64,000 nt of DNA from a candidate division CSSED10-310 bacterium (GTDB taxonomy: Bacteria > CSSED10-310): the NCBI GenBank assembly GCA_016931515.1, contig JAFGEQ010000015.1, forward strand, positions 1 through 64,000, read 5' to 3'. Positions within the stretch are counted from its first letter, which is position 1. The number at the start of each line of letters is the position of its first letter. The notes beneath the pieces were generated by a model. The model was not told where the DNA came from. It saw only the letters and a program-made list of their open reading frames with translations, and made no database searches. The translations under genes were made by a program, and so were the position numbers. Positions 16,624 to 25,996 of this stretch are shown piece after piece.

Positions 16624-19398
16624 TTAAAAACCGCCGATGCCTTCGCTCTGAAGGAATTGCTCGAATTCCTTTTTGTTTATGGATTTCACAAAAGCATCCT
16701 CGGGATAAATTTTCCCTTCCTTCACCAACCGCATCAATTCATTATCCATCAGAGTCATACCCTGCTCGTAATGAGTCGTCAGAATCGAAGGAATCTGATA
16801 GATTTTTTCTTTTCGGATGAGGTTCGCGATCGCATCGTTGCAAATCATCAGTTCGAGCGCAAGAATTCGACCATCGGTATCTTTACGCTTCATCAACTGC
16901 TGGGACAAGACACCTCGTAAGCTCTCCGATAACATTGCACGCACCTGGGCCTGCTGTCGGCCCGGAAAGACATCAATAATCCTGTCAACTGTTTTCGCCG
17001 CACTTATCGTGTGCAGGGTTCCCAGTACCAGGTGTCCGGTTTCAGCCGCAGTGATCGCTATGGAAATAGTTTCCAGATCACGCATTTCTCCAACCAGAAT
17101 AATATCCGGATCTTCACGCAAAGCCCCTCTTAATGCGTTGGAAAAAGACTTTGTGTGAGCGCCGACTTCACGCTGATTAATAATGCATTGGTTATTTTTG
17201 TGCACATACTCAATCGGATCCTCAATCGTCACCACATGATCCGTTCGGGTCCGGTTCATATAATCGATCATAGCCGCCAGAGTTGTTGATTTACCGGATC
17301 CGGTTGGTCCTGTAACAAGCACGAGACCCTGCTTAAGTTGAGTGAAATCCACAATCGGCTGTGGAAGGCCGAGATCTTCAATTCGGATGATCTCCTGGTT
17401 GATCACCCTGAACACCGCACTGATCCCCGTCCGGGTTTTGTAAATATTTACTCTGAAACGGGATCCCTCGTTCCGGATAATGTAGGACATGTCGATATCC
17501 TCCATGTCCTCGAACTGCTCCCGTTGAATAGGTGACATAACATCCATCAGCAGCTTGCGCGTTTCCGGTGGAGTGAATACGTGATCGTCGAGCACCTCAA
17601 CATCGCCTCTGATTTTCAGCATCGGTCGGTTACCCGCAATGATGAACATGTCTTCCCCGTTCCGACTTTTTACCTCCAGGAGCATCTGGTCCAGAAGGGC
17701 CGGAGTGATATGTTCGAACGACCGTCGCCCCATTTCGGTGGGGGATAAATTGTATTTCGGCAGCAGCGATGTGACGAAATCCCGGACACGTTTGTCCTCA
17801 TCGTTCATCACAGCTTCCAGGGTGTCGATGATTCGTTCACCACCGATTTTGTCCAGCGCACGGATGATTTCGATGCGATAGTCCGGCAATGGGTGATCCA
17901 GTCTTTTCAGGAAGGGAATATAACTGCTTGCATGAGCGAATTTCTGAAGAGTCTGAATGACCGTCCAAAGTAAATCTTCCCCGCCCTTGTCAAGTAACGC
18001 GTTCAAAACCGGAACAACCCTCGGATCGCCAATTTCCCCCAGTGCTTCAACAGCCCGTTCCCGCACCCACCAGTCGTTATCTTTCAAACATCGAAGAATA
18101 TATTCTGCGGCACGTCTGTCACCCAACCGGACCAAAACTTCAATTGCGTAGCGACGAACGATTTCGGATGGATCGTCCAGCAGCGATACAATCGGCTCAA
18201 GTATTTTGGGACCGCCCAACTCCGCCAGAATTTCAGTGATACGCTCCCGAACCCACCAATCCTCGTCTCGGAGATAACGGATCAGTTTCCACCAGATATC
18301 ATCCTTCTCACCGACTAACCGCATGACTTCCACCACACTGCGCCGTATATTGACATCGCGGTCTTTCATCATGGAAATCAACAGTTTACCCAGTCTAACG
18401 CTCTCGGATCGACCCAATGTGCCCAGAACTTCGATCGTGCGCTGTCGAATCATAATATTTCTGTCTCGAAGCGCTTCGATCAGTGGTTCGATACATTGTT
18501 CGTTCTCAAATTTACCCAAAGCGTTTATTACCGACAACTTGATGCCCGCATGATTACTGTCCATCAACGCGATCAACGACGGTAACACGTCCATATTGGC
18601 CAGATTACCCAAAGCGTCGACAACTGCCTGTAAATTCCGTTTTTCCTCTTTCTGTAACAACGGCAACAGGGCCGGGGCATCATCCTTCTCACCGAACTCA
18701 CCAATCAGGGCAATCACTTTCCCACGGATCTGCTCATCCGGGTCTCCTATGAACTCGAACGCAGTCTCCAGAGCACGGCGTTGCCTGATTTTCATATATT
18801 CCGGGTTGGCCAGCAGATCCAGCGCTTTTAGACGATCATCTTTTCCCTTCTTCTCGATGATCTCCTTCAAAGTCTGAATGGAATGGTGCCCGGCAATCCG
18901 GCAAATGGCTTCAGCAGCTTCGGCATACGAAGGGAAATTGTCCGTCTGAATTTTCCGTCGTATAATGTCGAACGCGGTTTTACCTCCAACAGCCCCAAGC
19001 ACCTCCGACATCGCTTCACGTATCTCTTTTTGACCCGATTTTAAATACTCGACAAAGTATTCGGACTGTTCCTTCTGATAGAGGTTTTTCAGAATTCTTA
19101 TTAGAAACTCCCGGGATACGGCATCCACTTTTGGCAGAAGATCCAGCATCGGTGACACTATCGTCGGATCTTTGACTCCTTCCAGTATCTCCTCCAGGCA
19201 CATCATGCGTGATCTGACCCGTTCCTTGCTGGTTTCCGACGGATGCAGAGATCCGATCACCTGGATCATATTCTTAACCGGAAGCTTTCCACCGGCCCGG
19301 ATCGCAGCAACGGATTCCTTGCGTTCCACCTCGGATCGCCAGTCACCACTCCTGAATTGTGTTAAAAACTCCTTTTGACTCGAATCAAATAGTCCCAC
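16624..19398 (-). CDS. HEAT-repeat/PilT fusion ATPase
   Basis: A 924-residue fusion. Residues of about 1-560 are HEAT-type helical repeats at about 30-residue spacing (DKGGEDLLWTVIQTLQKF, LREDEDWWVRERITEILAELG-like units, DPSEIVRRYAIEVLVRLGD), with no metal or nucleotide motif. The last about 350 residues are a complete PilT/PilU domain: VLVTGPTGSGKSTT Walker A, TIEDPIEYVH, DIILVGEMRD Walker B, LVLGTLHT. The start is taken as GTG at 19398, because GGAGGA lies just upstream (19403-19408) and the product begins VGLFDSSQKEF; the frame is open to 19491 but lacks a ribosome binding site there and would add a spurious hydrophobic stretch. It is the first gene of an operon with PilT and a TPR-kinase. 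HEAT repeats likely bind a protein partner. Confidence 0.87.
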   Translation of the reverse strand: MGLFDSSQKEFLTQFRSGDWRSEVERKESVAAIRAGGKLPVKNMIQVIGSLHPSETSKERVRSRMMCLEEILEGVKDPTIVSPMLDLLPKVDAVSREFLIRILKNLYQKEQSEYFVEYLKSGQKEIREAMSEVLGAVGGKTAFDIIRRKIQTDNFPSYAEAAEAICRIAGHHSIQTLKEIIEKKGKDDRLKALDLLANPEYMKIRQRRALETAFEFIGDPDEQIRGKVIALIGEFGEKDDAPALLPLLQKEEKRNLQAVVDALGNLANMDVLPSLIALMDSNHAGIKLSVINALGKFENEQCIEPLIEALRDRNIMIRQRTIEVLGTLGRSESVRLGKLLISMMKDRDVNIRRSVVEVMRLVGEKDDIWWKLIRYLRDEDWWVRERITEILAELGGPKILEPIVSLLDDPSEIVRRYAIEVLVRLGDRRAAEYILRCLKDNDWWVRERAVEALGEIGDPRVVPVLNALLDKGGEDLLWTVIQTLQKFAHASSYIPFLKRLDHPLPDYRIEIIRALDKIGGERIIDTLEAVMNDEDKRVRDFVTSLLPKYNLSPTEMGRRSFEHITPALLDQMLLEVKSRNGEDMFIIAGNRPMLKIRGDVEVLDDHVFTPPETRKLLMDVMSPIQREQFEDMEDIDMSYIIRNEGSRFRVNIYKTRTGISAVFRVINQEIIRIEDLGLPQPIVDFTQLKQGLVLVTGPTGSGKSTTLAAMIDYMNRTRTDHVVTIEDPIEYVHKNNQCIINQREVGAHTKSFSNALRGALREDPDIILVGEMRDLETISIAITAAETGHLVLGTLHTISAAKTVDRIIDVFPGRQQAQVRAMLSESLRGVLSQQLMKRKDTDGRILALELMICNDAIANLIRKEKIYQIPSILTTHYEQGMTLMDNELMRLVKEGKIYPEDAFVKSINKKEFEQFLQSEGIGGF

Positions 19399-19567
19399 TG
19401 ATTCCTCCAGGCTTCCAATAACCTGATTGCTCAATACTGCTACCGCAACCACACTCATTATAAAAGCAGCATTCAAGCGGAAATAATACATGCTTGATAG
19501 GAAAAATAAAAGCCGGTATCAGACGCGTATCCATCCGGCAACTGATGGCAGAACCGTCAAATCAATA

Positions 19568-19975
19568 TTATGGTTCGCCACCATTCTCCTCACCCATCGA
19601 CGGATGGATCTCACTGCATACCGCCTCATGATGCTTATCCATTCCGATCCCGGCTTGTTTGATTCGACGTGATACTTTCGTGGACCGGATGATTCCATAG
19701 ACGAATACTATTATCGCAAACCCGATAAGAGTATAGCCGGTAACTTCATAGACAACTGAATTAAAGAATTTGATAAATCCACCTCCGGTTACGACCAGAG
19801 CCAGACTTGTTCGACAGTAGGCAAGAAATGTGCGTTCATTGGCCAGAATCGTCCTGTCTATCGCCAGTTGATCCCTGAGAATCAGTTCCGTGCACAGGAA
19901 TCGGGTGTACGGATTGCCAAGACGCTCGTCTCGCACATTTTTTTCACCATCTGATCGCCATTTTTTAAAAATCAT
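19568..19975 (-). CDS. DUF202-domain small membrane protein
   Basis: A 135-residue protein whose middle is a DUF202 domain: LAIDRTILANERTFLAYCRTSLALVVTGGGFIKF, followed by a second membrane helix (GYTLIGFAIIVFVYGIIRS). Two transmembrane segments are visible; the C-terminal about 40 residues are polar and cytoplasmic. The start at 19975 is supported by GGAGACAGTG just upstream; the frame open to 20035 has no ribosome binding site. DUF202 proteins (YidH-like) have no firmly established function in bacteria. It is separated by about 170 bases from the HEAT-PilT gene and may not belong to that operon. Confidence 0.78.
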   Translation of the reverse strand: MIFKKWRSDGEKNVRDERLGNPYTRFLCTELILRDQLAIDRTILANERTFLAYCRTSLALVVTGGGFIKFFNSVVYEVTGYTLIGFAIIVFVYGIIRSTKVSRRIKQAGIGMDKHHEAVCSEIHPSMGEENGGEP

Positions 19976-20071
19976 CACTGTCTCCATGGTTGCGAAGACT
20001 GCAACATCATGTCCCGTTGACCGGCCCCAAATCAAGGATAAATCATGATCGTCCCGATCATATAGAGACTG

Positions 20072-22564
20072 CTACTCGCCGGGTCCCGCGTACACTCCTT
20101 CACGTTCAGTAAAGACATCATCTCTGAAAATTTCCGGTAAATCCAGAGCCGTTTCCAAATCCGACACTTCCTTGGAAAATCGATTCCCGGACAAATGGTT
20201 GGCTGTCCGGAATTCCTGCAAAGCCCTCAACGTCATTCCCAGGTTTTGAAACTCCCGAGCGACCGAAATCTGAATCTTTTGCGAATTCGGGAACTGTTCG
20301 AGAAGCCGGTTTAATTCGACAATCAAAGATTCGTCATCTGCAATCCTTTTAAAAACATTCAGACGGTTGATCTGCAGATCGTCTTCTTCAGGTACAAGAT
20401 CAAGTGCCTCATCGTAGACAGCAAGTGACTCCGTGATCATTCCTTTCGCAGCATAGGCAGCCGCTTTTACTGCCAAGAGACGGACTTTTAACTTCGGATT
20501 ATACGTGGACGGTTCCCATCGCTGAATCAACGTGATGACAGTCTGGTGCTCGCCCTGATGAAACATGAGCCGTGCAAACGCAAGGTATTCTTCCGAAACA
20601 GCGTCGGCCGGAAGCTGCTCGGTGTAGATGCGAGTCATGGGAACAGCCAGAGCGTCATACCCCTTGTGCATCATCGCATCCATAATGAGCAGAAATAGTC
20701 CGGGATCAATATCCTTCAAACGGGTTGTCAGGAAAGGCACCAGTTTATTCGGATCCGGCCAAATCGCCACTATATCGGTTGCGAACCGACTGTAATCTTG
20801 CGATGATAAGTGTTTCAACATCCGATCAATTTCTTCTATACCCGCTTCTGTATTTCCCTGAAGAATCAGACTTTGCGAGTAGACACTGGAGTAGCTGGGA
20901 TTGAAAGGATCCAGCAGAACTGCACGGTGGAGTGATTCTTCTATTTCCTTGTAATCATCCGGTTTCAGTTTATTCAGAGTATATGCCCGTGCATAATGGA
21001 GCTGTGCCTGGTTCGGATTTCTTTTCAACGATAAATCGATGTTGTGTAATGCCCTCTCAAAGGTTTCAATCTCACCGGTGATGGAAGCGATTCGATTTTG
21101 AAGGAGTCCGGCTGATGCTGAAAACCGATCATCAAGAGGAGCCAGGCGTGATGCCATTTCAAAACGGGTCGATGCAGTCTTGAGACGACCCTTTCTTTCC
21201 GCGATTCTTCCAAACTCAAAAAAAACTCCTGATGCGAAGGACGGTAACAGGATAACAACCGCAATCAATGGCATGAAAGCCTTATATCGACGGGACTTTC
21301 CTTCGCTCGAACCGGTTCCTCGTGGCGACTTCGCATCAGCCAGTAGAAATCCAATTGAAAAGGTGATCAATAACAGGTTGGCGGGTATCTGGGGACCAAA
21401 ATCCCAAAATGCAGCAGGAATCATCAATACAAGAGCGACTTTGAAACCACGATGAATCCATCTGGAGACACGACGAAAGGGTGATATCTTGAATGCGAGA
21501 GTCATGATTGCAACGAGCAGTAGACCGAGAGGAATCAACCCTGTCAAACCCGTTTCGGCGAACATTTCGAGAAAACTGTTATGCGCTCTGTCAATGGAGA
21601 GAGAAAACGATGGATTTTTAAAAACCCCTGATAAATATCGAAAATTTCCCGCTCCGATTCCGGTCAATGGCGACGATATACCTGCGCGCCATGCGGCGGA
21701 CATCGGTTTCTGATGATATGTGAGAGGATTATCAAGCATCACACTTTTCGATAGGTCATGAAACATCCAGTCGGAGAGGTGATAGCCTGTAAGACCGAGA
21801 GTTGTCAGAAGGATGATGATGATAACATAAGCCCCTCCGCCCGAATGCCTTTTGCTCCTTACAATAAATATAATGATCCCGATGAACGCCAGAACCAGAG
21901 GAATGGACTTCATGTCGATCAGAAGATAGATTAGATTCAGGATTGCGGTGATCAAACCCAAAATCCGCAGCCCACCCCGATGAGTTGAAAAGAAACCGCC
22001 AATTGCAGGAAATGCGATCAAAATGGCGAACACCCCATAATGATAGCCGCCGTGTTTCAGAAAGCCCGGAATTTCAGCATCGTTCTTCATCAGAACGATC
22101 AAAGCGATGTGAAGCGACGCCAGACTCATTCCGAGAACGCAAAATGCCAAAAACAAAGGCTTCAGTGCTCTCCGTGATAACCGGCTCATGACAAAGACCA
22201 CAATCATCAGATCGAGCGTCATCAGGACCATATCGACACCAACAGCCGGTACTTTATGTAGAATCACGTTTGTAACCATCACTAAAATCAGGGTTAAACC
22301 GGAGATCAGAGTGACGCGATCCAATGCGATATGTTTTATTGTGGGTTTGACCCAAAGAGAAACTGATAATGCGCTGTACGCCATCAAGTGAGTGAGGGTG
22401 AAACCGATGGGTTGAACGCCCCCCCACAAACAACTCAGTATCAGAACGCCGAATAGTATAACGATGCCCGGAAGGCAGTCGATTACCAGAAACTCTTTCG
22501 CCCAGACACCGCGTGGTGCTGTGTTGATCACTGTACTGTGAATGCCTGCTGATTGTGATTCCAT
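20072..22564 (-). CDS. O-antigen ligase-like (Wzy_C) membrane protein with C-terminal TPRs
   Basis: An 830-residue inner-membrane protein. About 10-12 hydrophobic segments fill residues 25-430. The Wzy_C/WaaL periplasmic loop is visible as SPLTGIGAGNFRYLSG followed by RAHNSFLEMFAETGLTG, the conserved His/Glu region of lipid-linked glycan ligases and polymerases. Residues about 450-820 are TPR repeats (PNQAQLHYARAYTLNKL, YAAKGMITESLAVYDEAL, PNSQKIQISVAREFQ). It would use undecaprenyl-linked oligosaccharide as donor, with transfer to lipid A core, protein or growing chain undecided. Two enzymes of the diacetamido-uronic acid branch lie upstream on the same strand (gap 28 bases), pointing to glycan assembly. 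Ligase versus polymerase versus O-glycosylation ligase cannot be separated from sequence alone. Confidence 0.85.
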   Translation of the reverse strand: MESQSAGIHSTVINTAPRGVWAKEFLVIDCLPGIVILFGVLILSCLWGGVQPIGFTLTHLMAYSALSVSLWVKPTIKHIALDRVTLISGLTLILVMVTNVILHKVPAVGVDMVLMTLDLMIVVFVMSRLSRRALKPLFLAFCVLGMSLASLHIALIVLMKNDAEIPGFLKHGGYHYGVFAILIAFPAIGGFFSTHRGGLRILGLITAILNLIYLLIDMKSIPLVLAFIGIIIFIVRSKRHSGGGAYVIIIILLTTLGLTGYHLSDWMFHDLSKSVMLDNPLTYHQKPMSAAWRAGISSPLTGIGAGNFRYLSGVFKNPSFSLSIDRAHNSFLEMFAETGLTGLIPLGLLLVAIMTLAFKISPFRRVSRWIHRGFKVALVLMIPAAFWDFGPQIPANLLLITFSIGFLLADAKSPRGTGSSEGKSRRYKAFMPLIAVVILLPSFASGVFFEFGRIAERKGRLKTASTRFEMASRLAPLDDRFSASAGLLQNRIASITGEIETFERALHNIDLSLKRNPNQAQLHYARAYTLNKLKPDDYKEIEESLHRAVLLDPFNPSYSSVYSQSLILQGNTEAGIEEIDRMLKHLSSQDYSRFATDIVAIWPDPNKLVPFLTTRLKDIDPGLFLLIMDAMMHKGYDALAVPMTRIYTEQLPADAVSEEYLAFARLMFHQGEHQTVITLIQRWEPSTYNPKLKVRLLAVKAAAYAAKGMITESLAVYDEALDLVPEEDDLQINRLNVFKRIADDESLIVELNRLLEQFPNSQKIQISVAREFQNLGMTLRALQEFRTANHLSGNRFSKEVSDLETALDLPEIFRDDVFTEREGVYAGPGE

Positions 22565-22592
22565 ACTGGATTCATCGCCTGATCGAAATGTT

Positions 22593-23246
22593 TTATGTTA
22601 TCTGCTTTATGGCCCGGTATGACTTTTGTCCCACCGTCAAATTTTTCGGTAAAGCCTCCTCCTCATCTAAATCGAGACAATGGACCATGCCGGTTTCTGC
22701 CAATTGGTAACAATACCCGCTCTCAGGGCAAACCATGAGACCTCCGGCATCAGGTGCAGGCAAAGGCAGTCCATGCCGGCTGACCCATCCGCGTTGTTTT
22801 CCGGGTACGCCAATGATCATGGCGTAATCGGGGACATCCCGAGTGACCACCGCGCCGGCTGCAATAAACGCGTAGCGTCCAATCGTTACACCGCAGACCA
22901 CCGTTGCGTTCGCTCCAATCGTGCAACCCCGTTTCAACAACGTCGTCTCATAGAGTTTATGCCTGTTGATCTGGGATCGAGGATTGGTCACATTGGTCAG
23001 AACACAGGACGGGCCTAGAAAAACGTCATCCTCTATGATTGTTCCTGTATAGATGGAGACATTATTCTGTATTTTAACATTCGATCCAATAACCACACCT
23101 GACGCCACATGGCAATTCTGACCGAAAACACAATCGGTTCCAATAGTAACGTGGCTCATTAAATGGCTGAAATGCCAGATTTTTGTTCCATCACCTATTT
23201 GACAGAACTCATCAATATATGCGCTCTCATGTTTGAAAAATGTCAT
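22593..23246 (-). CDS. WbpD-like left-handed beta-helix N-acetyltransferase
   Basis: A 217-residue hexapeptide-repeat acyltransferase. Repeats ([LIV]-G-x4) run through IGDGTKIWHFSHLM, IGTDCVFGQNCHVASGV, IGSNVKIQNNVSIY and VTIGRYAFIAAGAVVTRDVPDYAMIIGVPGK. This is the WbpD/WlbB type that acetylates the 3-amino group of UDP-2-acetamido-3-amino-2,3-dideoxy-glucuronate using acetyl-CoA. The C-terminal extension with CPESGYCYQL and a Cys later resembles the tail found in this subfamily. The start has GGAGAGGTCGCAG before it and overlaps the stop of the upstream oxidoreductase by ATGA, which supports the WbpB-WbpD pairing. Confidence 0.85.
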   Translation of the reverse strand: MTFFKHESAYIDEFCQIGDGTKIWHFSHLMSHVTIGTDCVFGQNCHVASGVVIGSNVKIQNNVSIYTGTIIEDDVFLGPSCVLTNVTNPRSQINRHKLYETTLLKRGCTIGANATVVCGVTIGRYAFIAAGAVVTRDVPDYAMIIGVPGKQRGWVSRHGLPLPAPDAGGLMVCPESGYCYQLAETGMVHCLDLDEEEALPKNLTVGQKSYRAIKQIT

Positions 23247-24202
23247 CTGCGACCTCTCCAGGGCATTAAAAAGGGATGTCCGGTATCCAAGGATGGAACA
23301 GGCGGACTCGTGCGAATAAGATAAACCAGCTCCAACGATGGCCGTGCGTCACTCAACCTGAAACCGTGTCCTTCCAGAGTAGTTTCATAAACCTTGGTGT
23401 GCAAATCGGTAAAACCCTCCGTAAACTCAATTTCCTTATCATCGATCTTTATGGATCGATAAGTTGTTCTGATTCCCGGTTCGGGATCAAACGGCAAATC
23501 AGCGGTATCGATTGACAGAAACCAACGGACGTCTGCATGCTTTAATTCCAGATACCCTGCCGCTTTTTCCTCCGAACGAAGATGGACTTCCGACAGAGCA
23601 GGATTACCAAAAAGCCAGATCAGCAGATCGAAAAAGTGAATTCCGATATTCAGAACCAGTCCGCCTGATTTCTCCTCCCTGCCTTTCCAACTGCCATGAT
23701 ACCAGGGTCCGCGACTGGTGATATATGTCAGCTCGACCTGGTGCCGTTTATCCTTCAGGGTCTGATGAAGATGCTCACGCAACGCCACTAACGCTGGATG
23801 AACTCTCAATTGAAGAACAGTAAAGATATTTGTGTCGTATTCCTCTTCAAGCTGTTGCAGTGCATCCAGATTCCATGGATTGATAACAATCGGTTTTTCA
23901 CAAAGCGCGTGAGCGTTAACACGGAGAGCCATCCGAATATGGGCGTCATGCAGATAATTCGGTGTGCAAATGCTGATGTAATCGATATGCTGATCTGTTG
24001 GACCTCGTCGCCGCTTCTCGAGAAACCGATCGAATCGTTCGATTTCCTGGAAATATCGAACATTCATGAAATATCGATCCAGCACTCCGACCGAATCATG
24101 AGGGTCTGTCGCACAAACAAGCTCGTTTCCCGTATCCCTGATTGCCTTGATATGCCTGGGAGCAATGTATCCCGCTGCTCCTATCAGTCCGAAATTTAGC
24201 AT
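23243..24202 (-). CDS. Gfo/Idh/MocA oxidoreductase, WbpB-like
   Basis: A 319-residue NAD-dependent oxidoreductase. N-terminal Rossmann motif GLIGAAGYIAPRHIKAI, catalytic-lysine region ALCEKPIVINPWNL, and a beta-sheet C-terminal domain (GGLVLNIGIHFFDLLIWLFG). The WbpB/WlbA subgroup oxidises the C3 hydroxyl of UDP-GlcNAcA to give the 3-keto sugar used by the aminotransferase WbpE. The identification as WbpB-like rests on residue pattern and on the coupled WbpD-like gene. Start at 24202 (M of MLNFGLIG) with GGAG 9 bases upstream; the frame to 24256 is ignored. The dehydrogenase WbpA and a clear WbpE are not in the window. Confidence 0.85.
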   Translation of the reverse strand: MLNFGLIGAAGYIAPRHIKAIRDTGNELVCATDPHDSVGVLDRYFMNVRYFQEIERFDRFLEKRRRGPTDQHIDYISICTPNYLHDAHIRMALRVNAHALCEKPIVINPWNLDALQQLEEEYDTNIFTVLQLRVHPALVALREHLHQTLKDKRHQVELTYITSRGPWYHGSWKGREEKSGGLVLNIGIHFFDLLIWLFGNPALSEVHLRSEEKAAGYLELKHADVRWFLSIDTADLPFDPEPGIRTTYRSIKIDDKEIEFTEGFTDLHTKVYETTLEGHGFRLSDARPSLELVYLIRTSPPVPSLDTGHPFLMPWRGRR

Positions 24203-24445
24203 CTTGATTTTCTCCGTCCTGCACCAAAATACATCTGTACGTGTTTTAATCAGCAATTATCAATGGTAATCGACAGAGACTTATATGGCAATATCAATTG
24301 ATTAACCGGGGCGATCTCCATAATCCATTATCTCAACTACTGTCAGAAACATGGGTACCTTGATCAGGATTAGCAGAGGATGTAAACGTATGGATAGCGA
24401 GATCGTACAGCATCTGCACAAATAACCCGATGGAGTCAATTCATC

Positions 24446-24742
24446 ATGAGTGAAAACCAAACGTTCCTGATAGCAAATCCGGATATCGTGCTCCGTGAAG
24501 AATTGAATGGGTCCGCCCTGTTGTTCGATCCCGACTCCGGCTCAGTGATACGTTTGAATCCTGTCGCTCTTGCGATCTGGAAACTGCTGGATGGAAAAAA
24601 CAACATCGATCAGATAATACACACCGTATCACAGCAGTTTAGTGACATTGATGAGACTGTCTCCGACGATATCGAACTGTTTGTCAATCAATTATTCGAG
24701 ATTGGATTGATCGGAAAACTGCTGCAAGTACGGGAATCGTGA
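24446..24742 (+). CDS. PqqD-family (RRE) protein of the peptide cassette
   Basis: A 98-residue PqqD-fold protein. Visible core: NPDIVLREELNGSALLFDP, then VIRLNPVALAIWKLLDG and a helical tail ending LFEIGLIGKL. PqqD-like RiPP recognition elements bind the leader peptide and present it to a modifying enzyme. It is convergent with precursor peptide B (gap about 21 bases) and about 3.5 kb from the radical SAM genes, so it stands somewhat apart from the other PqqD genes. GGAGTCAATTCATC precedes the ATG. The region from 24203 to 24445 is a divergent spacer with no other gene seen. Confidence 0.8.
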   Translation: MSENQTFLIANPDIVLREELNGSALLFDPDSGSVIRLNPVALAIWKLLDGKNNIDQIIHTVSQQFSDIDETVSDDIELFVNQLFEIGLIGKLLQVRES

Positions 24743-24763
24743 TCAGGCAGGTGGCGTCATAAT

Positions 24764-25039
24764 TTAAAAATGCTTTAGTTTGCGGTTCTGCATCCCGCTG
24801 ACATTATTACCATTTGAACAAATCCCGCCGACGTTATTGTTTCCATTCGTGCAATTAAGCAATTGATCCTTATTCCCCTGTACACATACGAATGGCGTCG
24901 GTGTCGGTGCGATGAAATTGGATCCCGCCAAACACTCATCGGTTGCGGAATCGCCAAAACTGCAGACATTTCCCAAAACCGGTGCAACCCGACCCAGGTC
25001 AACGCAAACCGGCTTTTCATATTGTTTTTTATTCCTCAT
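24764..25039 (-). CDS. putative RiPP precursor peptide B (CxxG-repeat)
   Basis: A 91-residue peptide. Start at 25039 (MRNKKQYEKP) with AGGGGGA about 8 bases upstream. Leader part: YEKP at 7-10 then DLGRVAPVLG at 14-23. Core: cysteines at 26, 36, 52, 63 and 74, each the first residue of a CxxG motif (CSFG, CLAG, CVQG, CTNG, CSNG). One extra Cys lies in the leader (12). The core is rich in Gly, Asn and Ser; the tail ends KLKHF. Nearly the same leader occurs in the 27847-28149 gene, with fully conserved VDLGRVAPVLG and CSFG-x2-ATD. The YxxP signature resembles leader motifs read by RRE proteins in lasso peptides. Function as a precursor is inferred from motif, size, repeat and neighbours. Confidence 0.75.
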   Translation of the reverse strand: MRNKKQYEKPVCVDLGRVAPVLGNVCSFGDSATDECLAGSNFIAPTPTPFVCVQGNKDQLLNCTNGNNNVGGICSNGNNVSGMQNRKLKHF

Positions 25040-25097
25040 CTTCCGGTTCCCCCTGCACCCTGCGTTGGCATCCCTTTTTCCATCAAATCCAAATATA

Positions 25098-25126
25098 AGT
25101 ATAGTGTATATCTGTATTCCCTTCAA
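25098..25126 (-). promoter_or_regulatory. putative promoter of precursor peptide B
   Basis: Minus-strand -35 TTGAAG (25121-25126), 17-base spacer, -10 TATACT (25098-25103, 5 of 6 to consensus). It would give a 5' leader of about 50 bases before the start at 25039. The intergenic region is AT-rich and lies between divergent genes (precursor B and the S26-like gene). Confidence 0.5.
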
Positions 25127-25291
25127 GTCATCGCCTGTTCTTTCTTTAAATAATCACAATACATACGGTCTTTTTTCTAGTTTCCAGCTTATTTAGCTAG
25201 TAATTCTGAAACCAATCAGATACATTTCTTTGTTGAAAGGACGTGATCGGCAGCCCTTTCCCAGATCACGAATACCAGTGTTTGATCGAGG

Positions 25292-25996
25292 ATGGATCCA
25301 GTAACTTTTTCCCAATACGATATTCAAAAAGCCGGATATGTACATTATAGCGGTTCGAGTATGCTGCCAACTTTTAAGAATCCATCATTTCTTTTGTTGG
25401 AGAAGGTAGACCCCGAGTCGTTGCACATCGGTGATGTCATCGCATTCAGAACAACCGGCATCCGTATCCCGGTAATTCACCGGATAAAAAGAAAAGACAA
25501 GGGTTTTGTAATAACCGGTGGTGATAACAGCGATCCTGATGATCTGCAAACAGTTTCGTTTGAAACGATTTTGGGGCGAGCGAAAGGGATGTTGACCAAA
25601 CACGGATTACAATCAACGAGGAATGGACTTGCCGGTATGATGACGGCACATTGGTTGCGATTCACAACAAAGATCCGTAAATCTGTCAAACCACTGATTT
25701 TGCATCTCCCTCGCAGACTCCGTATGTTTGAACTCATGACCCGGTACTTTGCTGATAAACCTGAAATGTACCAGTTTCGAAAATCCGATAACGATATTCG
25801 CATCCGCTTTATATGGAGAAAGCGAACGATCGGCTGGTACGATAGTGATATCAATCAGCTATGCTTTCTGCGTTACTATCGGTATTTGATGAGTGAGCCT
25901 CACATTATCAGCAGATTGGACAGGCTGTCCAATGCCCATAACCTGCATCTGCAGCATATCAATCCTCAGAAGGATTCCAGCGGTTCGACATACTGA
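25292..25996 (+). CDS. S24/S26 peptidase-like protein of the peptide cassette
   Basis: A 234-residue protein. Residues about 1-110 match an S24/S26 (LexA/signal-peptidase) catalytic fold: YSGSSMLPTF contains the nucleophile-type Ser-Met, LHIGDVIAFRT follows, and VIHRIKRKDKGFVITGGDN has a His-Arg where the bacterial signal peptidase has its lysine, as in the Ser-His type of archaeal/SipW enzymes. No N-terminal transmembrane helix is seen, unlike signal peptidase I. The C-terminal about 120 residues are basic, with no recognised domain. TGATG overlap with the ABC transporter gene suggests coupling. It may cleave the leader of the peptides or have lost activity; both are inference. The start codon lacks a well-placed ribosome binding site. 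Confidence 0.72.
   Translation: MDPVTFSQYDIQKAGYVHYSGSSMLPTFKNPSFLLLEKVDPESLHIGDVIAFRTTGIRIPVIHRIKRKDKGFVITGGDNSDPDDLQTVSFETILGRAKGMLTKHGLQSTRNGLAGMMTAHWLRFTTKIRKSVKPLILHLPRRLRMFELMTRYFADKPEMYQFRKSDNDIRIRFIWRKRTIGWYDSDINQLCFLRYYRYLMSEPHIISRLDRLSNAHNLHLQHINPQKDSSGSTY

Noticed and set aside
19399-19491. N-terminal hydrophobic extension of the HEAT-PilT protein as a membrane anchor
   Set aside because: The extension has no ribosome binding site, while GTG at 19398 has GGAGGA just upstream; PilT-family enzymes are cytoplasmic.
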